A DNA stretch of 50,216 nt. Origin: Candidatus Poribacteria bacterium. Lineage in GTDB: Bacteria > Poribacteria > WGA-4E > PCPOR2b. Of this stretch, positions 1-8,958 are shown in pieces. The stretch spans positions 1 through 50,216 of the forward strand of contig JAGWBT010000102.1 in NCBI GenBank assembly GCA_021295755.1, read 5' to 3'. The stretch's first letter is position 1. Each line of letters starts with the position of its first letter. The notes under the pieces are model-generated. The model was not told the DNA's origin. It searched no databases and saw only the letters and a program-made list of their open reading frames with translations. A program made the translations under genes and the position numbers.

Positions 1-1
1 G

Positions 2-691
2 GCATCAGAAGTAGCCCAAAAAGTCACCGCAGCAGGGGTTCAACTGCATCCCAATCTGGATCACGCCGCAATCTTTTGTGACCCGCCGTATATTGTCGCA
101 GGTCCATTAAAAAAACTCGGCTATGTCTCCGGTTGGGATGCCCGTTGTTATCCCTCGCCGGTAGATGAGTGCGACTATATCAACGTTTCGGCACAATTGC
201 CAGAGGACAGTCTAGAGCGAAGAAACGGTTGGTTCGATTATGTCGCTGTTGTCCACCCGGTAGACAACCAAGCCTTAGACCACATGCTAAGTCAGGGTTA
301 CGGTAATCCGTTCATCCACCATTTGACATGGGGGATTGTTCCGCCGGAACGTGCAGGTACGAGCGATTTTGATTATGCGGGTCAGGTTGTGCGTTTTATG
401 GTCAGCACCCGAACAGGGGACGAGCCCGGCACCCTGATTATTGCGTTGCCGCAGGAAGTGCTCGATCACCCTGAGTTTGCTGATACACTTCCGACATGGG
501 TTGATGGAATAGAAACGGATCAGTATCAAGTCGAATCAATGCAGGGCGGTGGATTTCTAATTCAGTTTTTCGTATTGACAGGCGGAAGGATTGAAGTCGC
601 ATTGAGATCTGGGACAACACAGACGTTTAACCCGAAAAGTGTTCATAAGATCTCCAAAGATGAAATCAGTGCGATCCAAGATGATTCATAA
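2..691 (+). CDS. Conserved protein of unknown function, 5' end outside window
   Basis: The reading frame is open from the first bases of the window to a TAA at 689-691, so the visible 229 codons are the C-terminal part of a longer protein. The first possible internal start (TTG at 197) lies in mid-sequence with no ribosome binding site, so it is not taken as the start. The visible part has no signal peptide and no membrane segment. It contains the stretches HPNLDHAAIFCDPPY and NPFIHHLTWGIVPP, with several His and Asp residues that could bind metal, but I do not recognise the family. It ends 19 bases before the ThuA gene on the same strand, so the two are probably co-transcribed. Confidence 0.75.
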   Translation, partial: ASEVAQKVTAAGVQLHPNLDHAAIFCDPPYIVAGPLKKLGYVSGWDARCYPSPVDECDYINVSAQLPEDSLERRNGWFDYVAVVHPVDNQALDHMLSQGYGNPFIHHLTWGIVPPERAGTSDFDYAGQVVRFMVSTRTGDEPGTLIIALPQEVLDHPEFADTLPTWVDGIETDQYQVESMQGGGFLIQFFVLTGGRIEVALRSGTTQTFNPKSVHKISKDEISAIQDDS

Positions 692-710
692 ACAGTAAAG
701 GAACGGTTAT

Positions 711-1406
711 ATGAGCAAAGTAGTTCGAGTAACAGTATGGAATGAATATCGCCACGAAAAGACCAATGAGCAAATTGCACAGATCTACCCCGACGGCATG
801 CACAACGCAATTGGAAATTATCTTAAAGAACAGCCGGGGTTTGCGGTGCACACCGCAACATTAGATGAGCCGGAACATGGGTTGACAGAAGCAGTCCTCT
901 CCAATACGGATGTTTTAATCTGGTGGGGACACGGGGCGCATGGGGAGGTAGCGGACGAAGTTGTTGATAGAATGCACGTCCGCATTCTTGATGGCAATTC
1001 CAAGATTTTCACCAAACTGATGGGGACATCGTGCAGCCTCAAATGGCGTGAATCAGGCGAGAAGGAGCGGCTCTGGGTCATAGAGCATGGCCACCCAATC
1101 GTCGAAGGGATCGATGAATACTTTGAGATTGAGCACGCTGAGATGTATGGTGAGCCTTTCGATATTCCTGAACCGGACACACTGATTTTCGTCAGTTGGT
1201 TCCCCGGCGGTGAGGTATTCCGCAGTGGCTGTTGCTACCACCGCGGCAAGGGCAAGATATTTTATTTCCGTCCCGGACACGAAACCTACCCGATCTATCA
1301 TAATCCGGACGTGCTACGCGTTATTGCTAATGCAGCAGGTTGGGCTGCGCCGGTTGATGGACCACAACCCGTTTTTGGAAACGCACAACCGATAGAAAGT
1401 CTATAG
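711..1406 (+). CDS. ThuA-domain protein (trehalose-utilisation-like)
   Basis: A 231-residue cytoplasmic protein of the ThuA family, which has a class I glutamine-amidotransferase-like fold and often sits in sugar-utilisation loci. The N-terminal strand reads [13 protein letters not shown]. It is followed by [14 protein letters not shown] (about residues 67-80), a central [12 protein letters not shown] segment, and the C-terminal strand [14 protein letters not shown]. These match the ThuA pattern of WWGH near the middle and a conserved PGHE..P near the end. The length is normal for the family. It starts 19 bases after the upstream gene, preceded by an AAAGGA motif. It converges with the DUF4915 gene, leaving only 4 bases between the two stop codons. 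The substrate cannot be told from sequence. Confidence 0.88.
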   Translation: MSKVVRVTVWNEYRHEKTNEQIAQIYPDGMHNAIGNYLKEQPGFAVHTATLDEPEHGLTEAVLSNTDVLIWWGHGAHGEVADEVVDRMHVRILDGNSKIFTKLMGTSCSLKWRESGEKERLWVIEHGHPIVEGIDEYFEIEHAEMYGEPFDIPEPDTLIFVSWFPGGEVFRSGCCYHRGKGKIFYFRPGHETYPIYHNPDVLRVIANAAGWAAPVDGPQPVFGNAQPIESL

Positions 1407-1410
1407 GGAA

Positions 1411-2376
1411 TTACGATGGTTGTGAGGGATTAATGGAGGCTCCCTCCGGTAAAACCTGCACATCATAAATCTCCTCAACACCTGTCTCATACCTTAGGTG
1501 TTCAACAATACGTCCTTCAGATAGAGACACTACCACGATGCCGCTGAACAGCGCATCTTCGGAGATTGGCAGTGCTGCGAAGGTCGAACTCGTCTTTCGC
1601 AGCTTTGACAATCCCACGAACAGATAGTCCCTACAACGTGCCATGCCACGCACGAAGCCGGGCAACTGAGCAACCACTTCGTATCTGCCCGTTTCGGGTT
1701 CGGCACACACTAACTCCCCAGTCGCGGAGAGGAGCAGATAAAGTTTCCCATCATACACCCGTGGTGAGTGCGGCATCGGTAACCCTTCCAACACAATCTC
1801 GCCGCTGGGAACATTCATCAGAATCCCGCCCGCCACTTTGTTCTCACGCCAACCCTCAAAGGTGTTCACCCTCCCAAACGCTGTTACATACTCAGGTTGA
1901 CCATCTACTATGGCCATACTGTTCAGATGGCAGCGGTCTTCCGGCGTTACGTCACTGACAAATGAGGGACGCCATTGGGTCTCGAAATCGGAGTTTTCGT
2001 CTGTCAAAGCCATGGAGGAAAGGAGGGTGTTGACAGCCCACAGTCCATCCTTCCCCCAAGCGAGGTCATGGGTGTCGACCTCTCCGCTAAAGTAAGTTTT
2101 CTCCTGCACATAGGTATCTTCTGCTGCGGGAGTATTGGTAAGCACCACTACCTCCTCCCGTGTAGCCACTGCGATCCGCTGATCGGAAACCGCCAATCCC
2201 ATCGGTCGAGGGAAGTCCAAAGCAGGCTGCTCAATCGTTTCCGGGCTTGTGGCGCGGATAAAGATAACCTTACCCGCTTGGTAGGTGCTGAACACTAGCG
2301 TGCACCCCAATTCCCAGAGCAATTTGGGTAGAGTTGGCGAATGAGTGTAATGGAATGGAGATAACAGAGCATTCAT
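1411..2376 (-). CDS. TIGR03032/DUF4915 family beta-propeller-like protein
   Basis: A 321-residue protein that I assign to the TIGR03032 (DUF4915) family. Matching segments are LVFSTYQAGKVIFI near residue 28, FPRPMGLAV near 55, THDLAWGKDGLWAVNT near 102, CHLNSMAIVDGQPEYVTAFG near 148, and PHSPRVYDGKLYLL near 203. The family is built of repeated beta-strands resembling a propeller. Its function is not known; members have been noted near secretion or surface-polysaccharide genes. No signal peptide is visible. Its start is 57 bases from a MITE-like repeat (2434-2590), so its promoter may lie in or against that repeat. Confidence 0.8.
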   Translation of the reverse strand: MNALLSPFHYTHSPTLPKLLWELGCTLVFSTYQAGKVIFIRATSPETIEQPALDFPRPMGLAVSDQRIAVATREEVVVLTNTPAAEDTYVQEKTYFSGEVDTHDLAWGKDGLWAVNTLLSSMALTDENSDFETQWRPSFVSDVTPEDRCHLNSMAIVDGQPEYVTAFGRVNTFEGWRENKVAGGILMNVPSGEIVLEGLPMPHSPRVYDGKLYLLLSATGELVCAEPETGRYEVVAQLPGFVRGMARCRDYLFVGLSKLRKTSSTFAALPISEDALFSGIVVVSLSEGRIVEHLRYETGVEEIYDVQVLPEGASINPSQPS

Positions 2377-2433
2377 GAGATTTCACCTTTGTGGTTCTAC
2401 GCCACTAAGATTTTTTCGATAGATCTTCTCATT

Positions 2434-2590
2434 TATAGTGGATCTTAGAATTAATGAGACACTTCAAATCGGTGCGGTTAGCAAACCGTCCTACCGTTCT
2501 CCTGTTTGGTAGGCACTGTTTCCAACTGCGCACCAACCAAGACCCCCGCCGGGGGTCGAAAGTGTCTATTTATTTTTAGAATTCACTATA
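2434..2590 (-). repeat. Inverted-repeat (MITE-like) element, copy A
   Basis: A 157-bp element bounded by TATAGTG (2434-2440) and CACTATA (2584-2590). Its arms, about 30 bp, are imperfect inverted repeats. Read on the minus strand, it begins with the same 27 bases that begin copies B (10375) and D (45066). The centre carries a GTTTGGTAGG...ACTGTTTCCAACTGCGC module shared with copy B, and a perfect CCCCCG/CGGGGG hairpin. The right arm lies inside the 3' end of the metallophosphoesterase gene and provides its stop codon. Confidence 0.85.
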
Positions 2591-4648
2591 ATCAATTGAC
2601 GGACTTTCAATGAGGATAGGAGTTTGGTCAGGTGTCAAAATGCAGTTTTTAGCGTCATGAAATTTTACACTTTGGAGAGTAATCTTGGATAATTGGTAGA
2701 CCTTCAGCGATTCGCCCTCTTTCATATCTAGGAATGCTTCCACATTGAGCGCTTCGCTTACTGTGGATTCCGATCCGCTGTCTAGTAACAGGGTATAGGT
2801 CGAAGTGTCGGTCGAAAGCTGTAAAGCCTTCAAACCGTTCACCTGCTGAAGACGAAATGAGTGCTTTGAAACCTTCAACGACCGGCTAAACATAATCGTG
2901 TTGAGAGATTGTAGAGTATAGCTTGCAAGACGTGGATTACAAAGGGTGTCCAACAGACCATGCGTTACATCCATCGTGCGATCGAGATCGATGAGGGGTT
3001 CAAAATAGATGCGGCTTCCCGGTATCGTCGCCATCGAAAACAGCCCCTCCGCTGCTAAGTTTGCGTTGGTTTGGTTGTTAGTCGCGGCGAATTCAAGGCT
3101 GAAATCCACATTAGAAATATGGCTGAAGGGTGTTATTCCCACAATTTCCTGAATCTGATTACACAGCGATTGATCGGTATCCAGCTTGCAAATAACCCTA
3201 TCAATTGCTACTCCATTTACCGCCAAAAATTGATTAAGGGTTGGGATTTCCTGAGGAGTGTATCCCAGCCGAAAGCGGGGAAACTGTTTCCCTGAAGTTG
3301 CCTCCCTACAAACAATCGGTAACAATGTAACGGACACACCAAAATCTGTCTGAAGTGCTTTGATGATTTCAATACATTTCTCCGACGGATAAAGCGTTTC
3401 GACTATCTGGATTTCCAGCCCATCTATCCTTGGATGAATTTGGCGCACCGTATCCAAAATATCCAACTCTTCGGAGAAAATGGCCACGGCATCTAACTTC
3501 ACGCCCTCTTTGCGCAAGATTTCCAAACGCCTCCGCTGAAAGGTGTCTAGAAAATCGGTAAGTGGTACACGGACATATCCAACCCCCATCTCCATGCATG
3601 CGAATAGGGGATAGTCATTTCTCACCTTCTCGCGTATCGCAGCGGGCCAAGCGCGTGGAATTTCGGCGGTCGTCGACAACGGCTGACTCAGCGTGATGCC
3701 GAGTGGGGAGTGAGGAAGTGTGCCGCTCACCCGTGTGATGAGCCGTTCTTCCGGTTTTGTTGGAAACTCTTCAACCCCAGATGTCCGAACAAAGTGAATG
3801 TCTGTTTTGTCCGCTCTCACCCGCATCAGATAAAACCCAAATTTAGGGGCGTCATCGCGCCCTCGTTCAGGCGGTGGCGAACCGGCAAACAGGCAGGAAA
3901 ATCCAGGGCGGGTAAAGACAGGGGAGGCTAAAACCGCGTATCGCGTATCCGATAGGTGATCAAAGAAGGCGAAGTGAACATGCCCGGCGAGGAGCATCTC
4001 GACCTTGTAAATTCGTACTAGATCGAGCAGCCAAACTCTTGCGAGATTTGCTATATTGTCGTAATGCCCCATCGAAGATTCGGTCTCATCGAACAGATAG
4101 GGTGGCATGTGTAGAAGGATGAAAAGGCGTTTCTTTGTATGTTCAGCCAAGTCCTTTTCCGCCCATGCCTCTTGCTCGGCAGCATCAGGGAGTGTACCAT
4201 TCATGATCTGCGAATTGAGCACCACAAAATGGCAATTCCCCTGATCGAAACTATACCACGACTTGCCGAACCTCTGATGATACCAATCCAACACCTCCCT
4301 ACTGACGTGGGACGCGGGTGCGGTGGGATCGGGCTTATCACCGATGTCATGATTTCCCGCAACATAGTAGGGCTCAATACCGCATGCTCGCATCTGTTCA
4401 AGCGATTCATCCATTGATTTGTAAAATCGCTCTACATTGTCGGGGTATTCTTGAACCATATCCCCGTTGTGCACAACGAATTGAGGCTCAAGTGCGGCCA
4501 CCATGCGCAAGGCTACTTCTCGCCGCGCAGATTGCTTCCGGCGGTTCTCAAATTCGAGAGATGTCCCGCCCGGATCGAGCATGTAGTGGGAATCGGAAAT
4601 GACAACAAATTCAAAGAGTGCGTTTGGCAAAAAGGATTTGTTAAACAT
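2576..4648 (-). CDS. Calcineurin-like metallophosphoesterase with large unknown C-terminal region
   Basis: A 690-residue protein. Residues 1-300 form a complete calcineurin-like metallophosphoesterase domain with all dimetal motifs: D19-S-H21, G62-D63, G98-N-H-D101, H180 (LLHMPPY) and G222-H-V-H225. It should hydrolyse a phosphomono- or diester. Residues 320-690 match nothing I recognise; they contain alternating hydrophobic strands and a stretch (DVTHGLLDTLCNPR) suggesting an alpha/beta fold. No signal peptide is visible. The last four residues, Tyr-Ser-Glu-Phe, and the TAA stop are encoded by the inverted-repeat element at 2434-2590, so the original C-terminus may have been replaced. It lies 47 bases downstream of the TonB receptor on the same strand and is probably co-transcribed with it. 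Confidence 0.85.
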   Translation of the reverse strand: MFNKSFLPNALFEFVVISDSHYMLDPGGTSLEFENRRKQSARREVALRMVAALEPQFVVHNGDMVQEYPDNVERFYKSMDESLEQMRACGIEPYYVAGNHDIGDKPDPTAPASHVSREVLDWYHQRFGKSWYSFDQGNCHFVVLNSQIMNGTLPDAAEQEAWAEKDLAEHTKKRLFILLHMPPYLFDETESSMGHYDNIANLARVWLLDLVRIYKVEMLLAGHVHFAFFDHLSDTRYAVLASPVFTRPGFSCLFAGSPPPERGRDDAPKFGFYLMRVRADKTDIHFVRTSGVEEFPTKPEERLITRVSGTLPHSPLGITLSQPLSTTAEIPRAWPAAIREKVRNDYPLFACMEMGVGYVRVPLTDFLDTFQRRRLEILRKEGVKLDAVAIFSEELDILDTVRQIHPRIDGLEIQIVETLYPSEKCIEIIKALQTDFGVSVTLLPIVCREATSGKQFPRFRLGYTPQEIPTLNQFLAVNGVAIDRVICKLDTDQSLCNQIQEIVGITPFSHISNVDFSLEFAATNNQTNANLAAEGLFSMATIPGSRIYFEPLIDLDRTMDVTHGLLDTLCNPRLASYTLQSLNTIMFSRSLKVSKHSFRLQQVNGLKALQLSTDTSTYTLLLDSGSESTVSEALNVEAFLDMKEGESLKVYQLSKITLQSVKFHDAKNCILTPDQTPILIESPSIDYSEF

Positions 4649-4695
4649 CTCTCACAACCAAGATTCGGAGGATTGGCGGAAGACCGTGGTGCCCT

Positions 4696-6930
4696 TCAAA
4701 AACGTCGCACCACTTCCAGTCCCCAAAACTGGGGTTCATTGACATAGCTAGTTAGGTTGTTGAAGTCAATGCCGCCGGTAGGAGACATATCGTTAAGAAT
4801 GTTGCGGCCTATAATTGCTATTTCTGTGTTGCCGTATGGCAATAAACAGGCAAGCCGGAGTCCACCCTCCAAGAGCCAATCATCGGCATATTCCACAGAA
4901 TCGTAGAGAAAAAAGCGCACGCGGCTGCGATAAGCCCAATCTGTAGAGGCGATGAGGCGCATACCTGCCGGAAGATCAACCGCATAACGCAGCGTCACAT
5001 CTGCAATCCACTCTGGAGCTTGCGGTAAGCCATTTCCATCAATGGAAAAGGTTCCTTCAGCCGAACCGGGCGGGTCCAGCACCGTACATGGTGCGCCGCA
5101 ACCCTGTATAGCCAAAATCGGATCGTCAATACGCGTTTGGTTGTAACTAAGCCCGGCTGTCACCTCCAGTGCTGTGGTCGGTGCGAGAACGAGCTCTGCT
5201 TCAACGCCACGGCCGATCGTACCTTCAGCGTTCACCAACCGGTTGAAATTGGTCTCTCCACCCACTGCGGTGAGCTGCTGATCCTGCATAAAGTAGTGGA
5301 ACGCAGCGAGATCCAAGTGCAGGCGTTGTCCCAACAGGCGCAACTTTGTGCCGCCCTCAACAGACAGAATGGTCTCCGTATCCGCTACCGTGACCTCATC
5401 ACCAAACAGCAGCCGTCCCTGAATACTGGGGGCGCGAAATCCACGCGCTGCGCGGACATACGTCTGCACACTCGGTGCGATCTTATAGCGTAGGCTCAGA
5501 TCCCCGCTCAATACCGTGGCTTCAGGGGTCTCGTGGATGGGACCGATGGGCCCCGCCTCCGTGACAGCGGGAGCTTCGATCCGCCACGCTGTATAATCCT
5601 TCGTATCATTAGACAATCGTAAGCCAGCCCCGAGTTCCAGATCTTCGACCAATCGGAAGGTCAGCGCCGCAAACGCCGCTCGCGCAATGGCTAGTTGCTC
5701 TTGACGTACCTTCCCATCTTGAACACCCTTAGCGAAGGTATTGTAGTTGAAATCTTCCATCTCGACAAACTCGCGGAAATAGTACAACCCAAACTGGTAG
5801 GCGAGACGGTACCGTCCGGTACTCATCAGACGGAGTTCTTGGCTGAATTGGCGGAGCGCAGGAATGCCGGACGCTGTTTCAGAAGGAAATGGGATTACGC
5901 CGGGACCACTCGGCAGACTGAAAGCAGCACCGTATCCACCGTCAATGTCTCCACGCGAAAAGGTGGTGAGCCGTTCCAGCCCTGTCAACGAAACTAGTTG
6001 GAAATCCCCTATGTCATAACGGACTTCAGCTGCCAAGCCCTGTGTACTCAATGTCTGCTCATTGCGTCCGTCGTGTGCGATGCGGTCACGCGAAAAATCT
6101 TCCACCAAATCTCCCTGCTCCTTCGACAGCGTATTGGCGCGAAACAGACGTGCGGTGCCGTCGAGATCACGGGCATGGAATTTGACCCATGCTTCCAAGT
6201 CCGGGGTAGGTGTCCACAAAAACTGTAGGCGCCCAGCTATGTCCCGATGTCCCCCTAGGCCATCTTCCTCGTCTGTGTATTCGTTATCTATCCAATCGCC
6301 TCGCTGCTGAACAAGCAGTGAAAATCTCGCGGCGAGTACAGATGGAATAACTGGACCAGACCATGCTCCCTCAAAATTACTGCTGTTGAACCGTCCATAG
6401 TTCAACCGACCATATCCCTCTAGTGTCTGGGTGGGACGCGCCGATTCAAATTTGACAGTTCCTGCGGGGGTATTGCGTCCAAACAGTGTGCCTTGTGGCC
6501 CCCTAAGCACCTCAATCCGATCCAGATCAAAAGCAGGAAACCCTTTCAACAAGGCATTTTCAAGTACAACCCCGTCGTAGAGAACGGAAACCGGCTGCGA
6601 GGCATTGAGGTCAAAGTCCGTATTGCCCAAGCCGCGGATGTAAAAGCGCGGAAATACACGCCCAAACGAGGATTCCATCTGCAAACTAGGGGTACGATTC
6701 GACAAAAAGCGCACATCCATGCCAGATGAACGCAAGGCATCGGATTTTTCGCCCTGCAGCGTCGAAATAGAGAGCGGCACGTCAAAAGATCGCTGCTCAC
6801 GCTTTTGGGCCGTAACCACAACCTCTTCTAGCATCATAACCTCTTCGACTTCCTCATCGGCAACAACTGTGAGCGATATAGCCAGTATCGCTGAGAAAGC
6901 CAAAGCACCTAACTGCACGCCAAAACGCAT
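4696..6930 (-). CDS. TonB-dependent outer-membrane receptor
   Basis: A 744-residue outer-membrane receptor for TonB-driven uptake of a siderophore, cofactor or other scarce ligand. I start it at ATG 6930, after a strong AGGAGG ribosome binding site. This gives MRFGVQLGALAFSAILAISL as signal peptide; a longer reading to 7005 would put non-signal residues in front. A TonB-box-like EEVVVTAQKR follows. The plug domain comes next (FYIRGLGN, IEVLRGPQGTLFGRNTPAG), then a long beta-barrel ending in aromatic-terminated strands with C-terminal VVRRF. The layout resembles the large Sphingomonas-type TonB receptors of unknown ligand. It begins 34 bases after the TPP enzyme stop. Its presence shows a diderm cell envelope. 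Confidence 0.93.
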   Translation of the reverse strand: MRFGVQLGALAFSAILAISLTVVADEEVEEVMMLEEVVVTAQKREQRSFDVPLSISTLQGEKSDALRSSGMDVRFLSNRTPSLQMESSFGRVFPRFYIRGLGNTDFDLNASQPVSVLYDGVVLENALLKGFPAFDLDRIEVLRGPQGTLFGRNTPAGTVKFESARPTQTLEGYGRLNYGRFNSSNFEGAWSGPVIPSVLAARFSLLVQQRGDWIDNEYTDEEDGLGGHRDIAGRLQFLWTPTPDLEAWVKFHARDLDGTARLFRANTLSKEQGDLVEDFSRDRIAHDGRNEQTLSTQGLAAEVRYDIGDFQLVSLTGLERLTTFSRGDIDGGYGAAFSLPSGPGVIPFPSETASGIPALRQFSQELRLMSTGRYRLAYQFGLYYFREFVEMEDFNYNTFAKGVQDGKVRQEQLAIARAAFAALTFRLVEDLELGAGLRLSNDTKDYTAWRIEAPAVTEAGPIGPIHETPEATVLSGDLSLRYKIAPSVQTYVRAARGFRAPSIQGRLLFGDEVTVADTETILSVEGGTKLRLLGQRLHLDLAAFHYFMQDQQLTAVGGETNFNRLVNAEGTIGRGVEAELVLAPTTALEVTAGLSYNQTRIDDPILAIQGCGAPCTVLDPPGSAEGTFSIDGNGLPQAPEWIADVTLRYAVDLPAGMRLIASTDWAYRSRVRFFLYDSVEYADDWLLEGGLRLACLLPYGNTEIAIIGRNILNDMSPTGGIDFNNLTSYVNEPQFWGLEVVRRF

Positions 6931-6964
6931 ATTTTTCCTCCTACACAGCACGCGGAAATTTGTT

Positions 6965-8698
6965 CTACATCTGCCAACCCTGATGCCATTCAGACTCATG
7001 TCCAAGCCCTTCTCGTGCTACAACAACATCAAGTAGGTAGGGTCGATTTTCTTTGAGGATGCAGTCAATTCCACGCTTCAGTGCTGCCCCCAGCTCTGAC
7101 GGATCGGTGACACGTTCACCATCGACACCCTGAGACCGAGCGAGCCCAGCATAATCAATCGACGGTCCTCCGAGGAAGAGTCCGGGGTATTTGCCTTCCT
7201 GCACCATCTGACTGTCCGGCATTTCTCGCGCCCAGTTTATACGTACAACTTGATAGCTTTCGTTGTTAGAAACAATTGTCAACACGGGGGTCTTGTAACG
7301 AGCCATAGACCAGAACCCTGCTGCGCTATAGGTAAGCGAACCATCGCCGATGCTTAAGACAACGGGTCTTTCGTCTCCAATCCCGATCTTCGCACCAACC
7401 GCACCGCCGACTGCCCAGCCGAGCGAGCCACCGCCACCACCGAATCGCCACATTTGTTGATGTCCAAATGGCAATAGTGTTGTTCGGGCGGTTGGGTTTT
7501 CGCCAATGATTATCGAGTCTTTCGGTAGAAGCGTCGCCATCTGTGCCTCTAGCAGACTAGGATGAATCACATCGTCGTCCGCATGTTCCCGCACCACCGC
7601 TTCCTCACGCTCAAGCAGGAGTTTTGCGTAAGTTGAGACCTTGGCGCGTTGGTTGCGCCACAACTCGGTGGTATCAGTTCCGTACATGCTGGATATTGCC
7701 TCACACAGTGCGGGCAGGGTATCTTTTAGGTTACATTGGGCAGCTAGATCGAGCGGATAGTGCCGTCCCATCAACGTTGGGTTGGGACCAATCTGCATCA
7801 CAGTCGGTTCCTCCGCAGATCCATGAAGCCCTCGACAACCCACCATGAATAGGAGATCGGGTTGCAGCCCTGTTACTTCGGAGAATTCCTTTTCTACTGG
7901 ATAGCCACCGCAGGACAGTGGATGATGGGTCGGGAAGTTGGCACTGGTTTGCCGACTACTCAAAACTGGTGCACCGAGCAATTCCGCTAATTGTACGGCT
8001 TCGTCTTGTGCGTTTTGATTCCAGACATCATCGCCGAACATCAGGGCAGGGCAGCCACACTCACCGAGTTTTCGGGCAATCGCTTCGATTGTTTGGGGTC
8101 GTGCTGCTCCCGGACCTTCAATCTGATACCCTGCCCCTTCCCCAATCTCCGCCTCAAGGTCCTCCTGATTGAGCAAATTCGCGTTCATTGAGATAAAAAC
8201 GGGACCCGTTGGTGGGTTCGTCGCCTCCCGCATCGCCCTCGCTGTCGCCAACGTAAGTGCCTCCGGCTGATAGCTAACTTGATAAGCGCAACGCGCCTCT
8301 TTAGTCACACCGCGCATCAGTTCTGCCTGACTCAGGCCGGGAAAGGGGGTTAACCCTCGGAAATCCTGAACCTCCATTGTCCAATCTCCAGCGATAACAA
8401 CCACCGCCGAACCTGCCATCTGGGCGTTGTAGAGTTGACCCGCCATCTGAAGCGAACCGCCGGTCACGTGGGCGATAGCTACGCCTACTTTGCCGCTAGT
8501 GCGATGGTATCCATCTGCCATGGCCGAGACCAATCCCTCATGTTTTGCCATAGCAATCCTCAAATCCCCATCTTCGGCAACAGCCGCAAAGAGTCCTGTT
8601 TCTGCCGAGCCGGGGTTGGTAAAAAGATATTCAACCCCGCATTCCTTGAGCATTTTGACTAGGATCATTCCGCCTGTACCGCTAATCTTTTGTCGCAT
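6965..8698 (-). CDS. Thiamine-pyrophosphate enzyme (acetolactate synthase/benzoylformate decarboxylase-like)
   Basis: A 577-residue three-domain TPP enzyme. The N-terminal pyrimidine-binding domain carries VEYLFTNPGSAETGLF and the expected glutamate in AMAKHEGLVSAMADGY (about residues 51-66). The middle domain includes ARPQTIEAIARKLGE. The C-terminal PP-binding domain shows the GDGSLTYSAAGFWS...NNESY motif (GDG followed by NN) that binds Mg and TPP. The length fits acetolactate synthase and benzoylformate decarboxylase relatives. There is no small regulatory subunit beside it, and neighbours are a TonB receptor and a phosphoesterase, so a catabolic 2-oxoacid decarboxylase is more likely than isoleucine-valine synthesis. 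The exact substrate is not determinable. Confidence 0.85.
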   Translation of the reverse strand: MRQKISGTGGMILVKMLKECGVEYLFTNPGSAETGLFAAVAEDGDLRIAMAKHEGLVSAMADGYHRTSGKVGVAIAHVTGGSLQMAGQLYNAQMAGSAVVVIAGDWTMEVQDFRGLTPFPGLSQAELMRGVTKEARCAYQVSYQPEALTLATARAMREATNPPTGPVFISMNANLLNQEDLEAEIGEGAGYQIEGPGAARPQTIEAIARKLGECGCPALMFGDDVWNQNAQDEAVQLAELLGAPVLSSRQTSANFPTHHPLSCGGYPVEKEFSEVTGLQPDLLFMVGCRGLHGSAEEPTVMQIGPNPTLMGRHYPLDLAAQCNLKDTLPALCEAISSMYGTDTTELWRNQRAKVSTYAKLLLEREEAVVREHADDDVIHPSLLEAQMATLLPKDSIIIGENPTARTTLLPFGHQQMWRFGGGGGSLGWAVGGAVGAKIGIGDERPVVLSIGDGSLTYSAAGFWSMARYKTPVLTIVSNNESYQVVRINWAREMPDSQMVQEGKYPGLFLGGPSIDYAGLARSQGVDGERVTDPSELGAALKRGIDCILKENRPYLLDVVVAREGLGHESEWHQGWQM

Positions 8699-8958
8699 TG
8701 AGTCCTCCGATGTGTCTGAAAAATAGGTTTATCAAAATCTTCCGTTCTAAAACCCCGTCATTTATGCGTCTTCGTCCCGATTTATCGGGGGCGGGGATAC
8801 AGAACGGCTAATACGGTTGATAGTCAAAAAAGGTTGAAATTGTAGGTGAAATATAGTATAACTTTTTTGGCTTTCGTGGGGACGTTTCAACCCACCGCTC
8901 GGTGGTGGTCCCCACACCCTTTTGAAACAGGATATGAGAGCCAGAAAGCTAGTCTACC

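Noticed and set aside
6931-7005. Longer TonB-receptor start
   Set aside because: ATG 6930 directly follows AGGAGG and gives a proper signal peptide. The longer form would overlap the TPP enzyme coding end and put charged residues before it.
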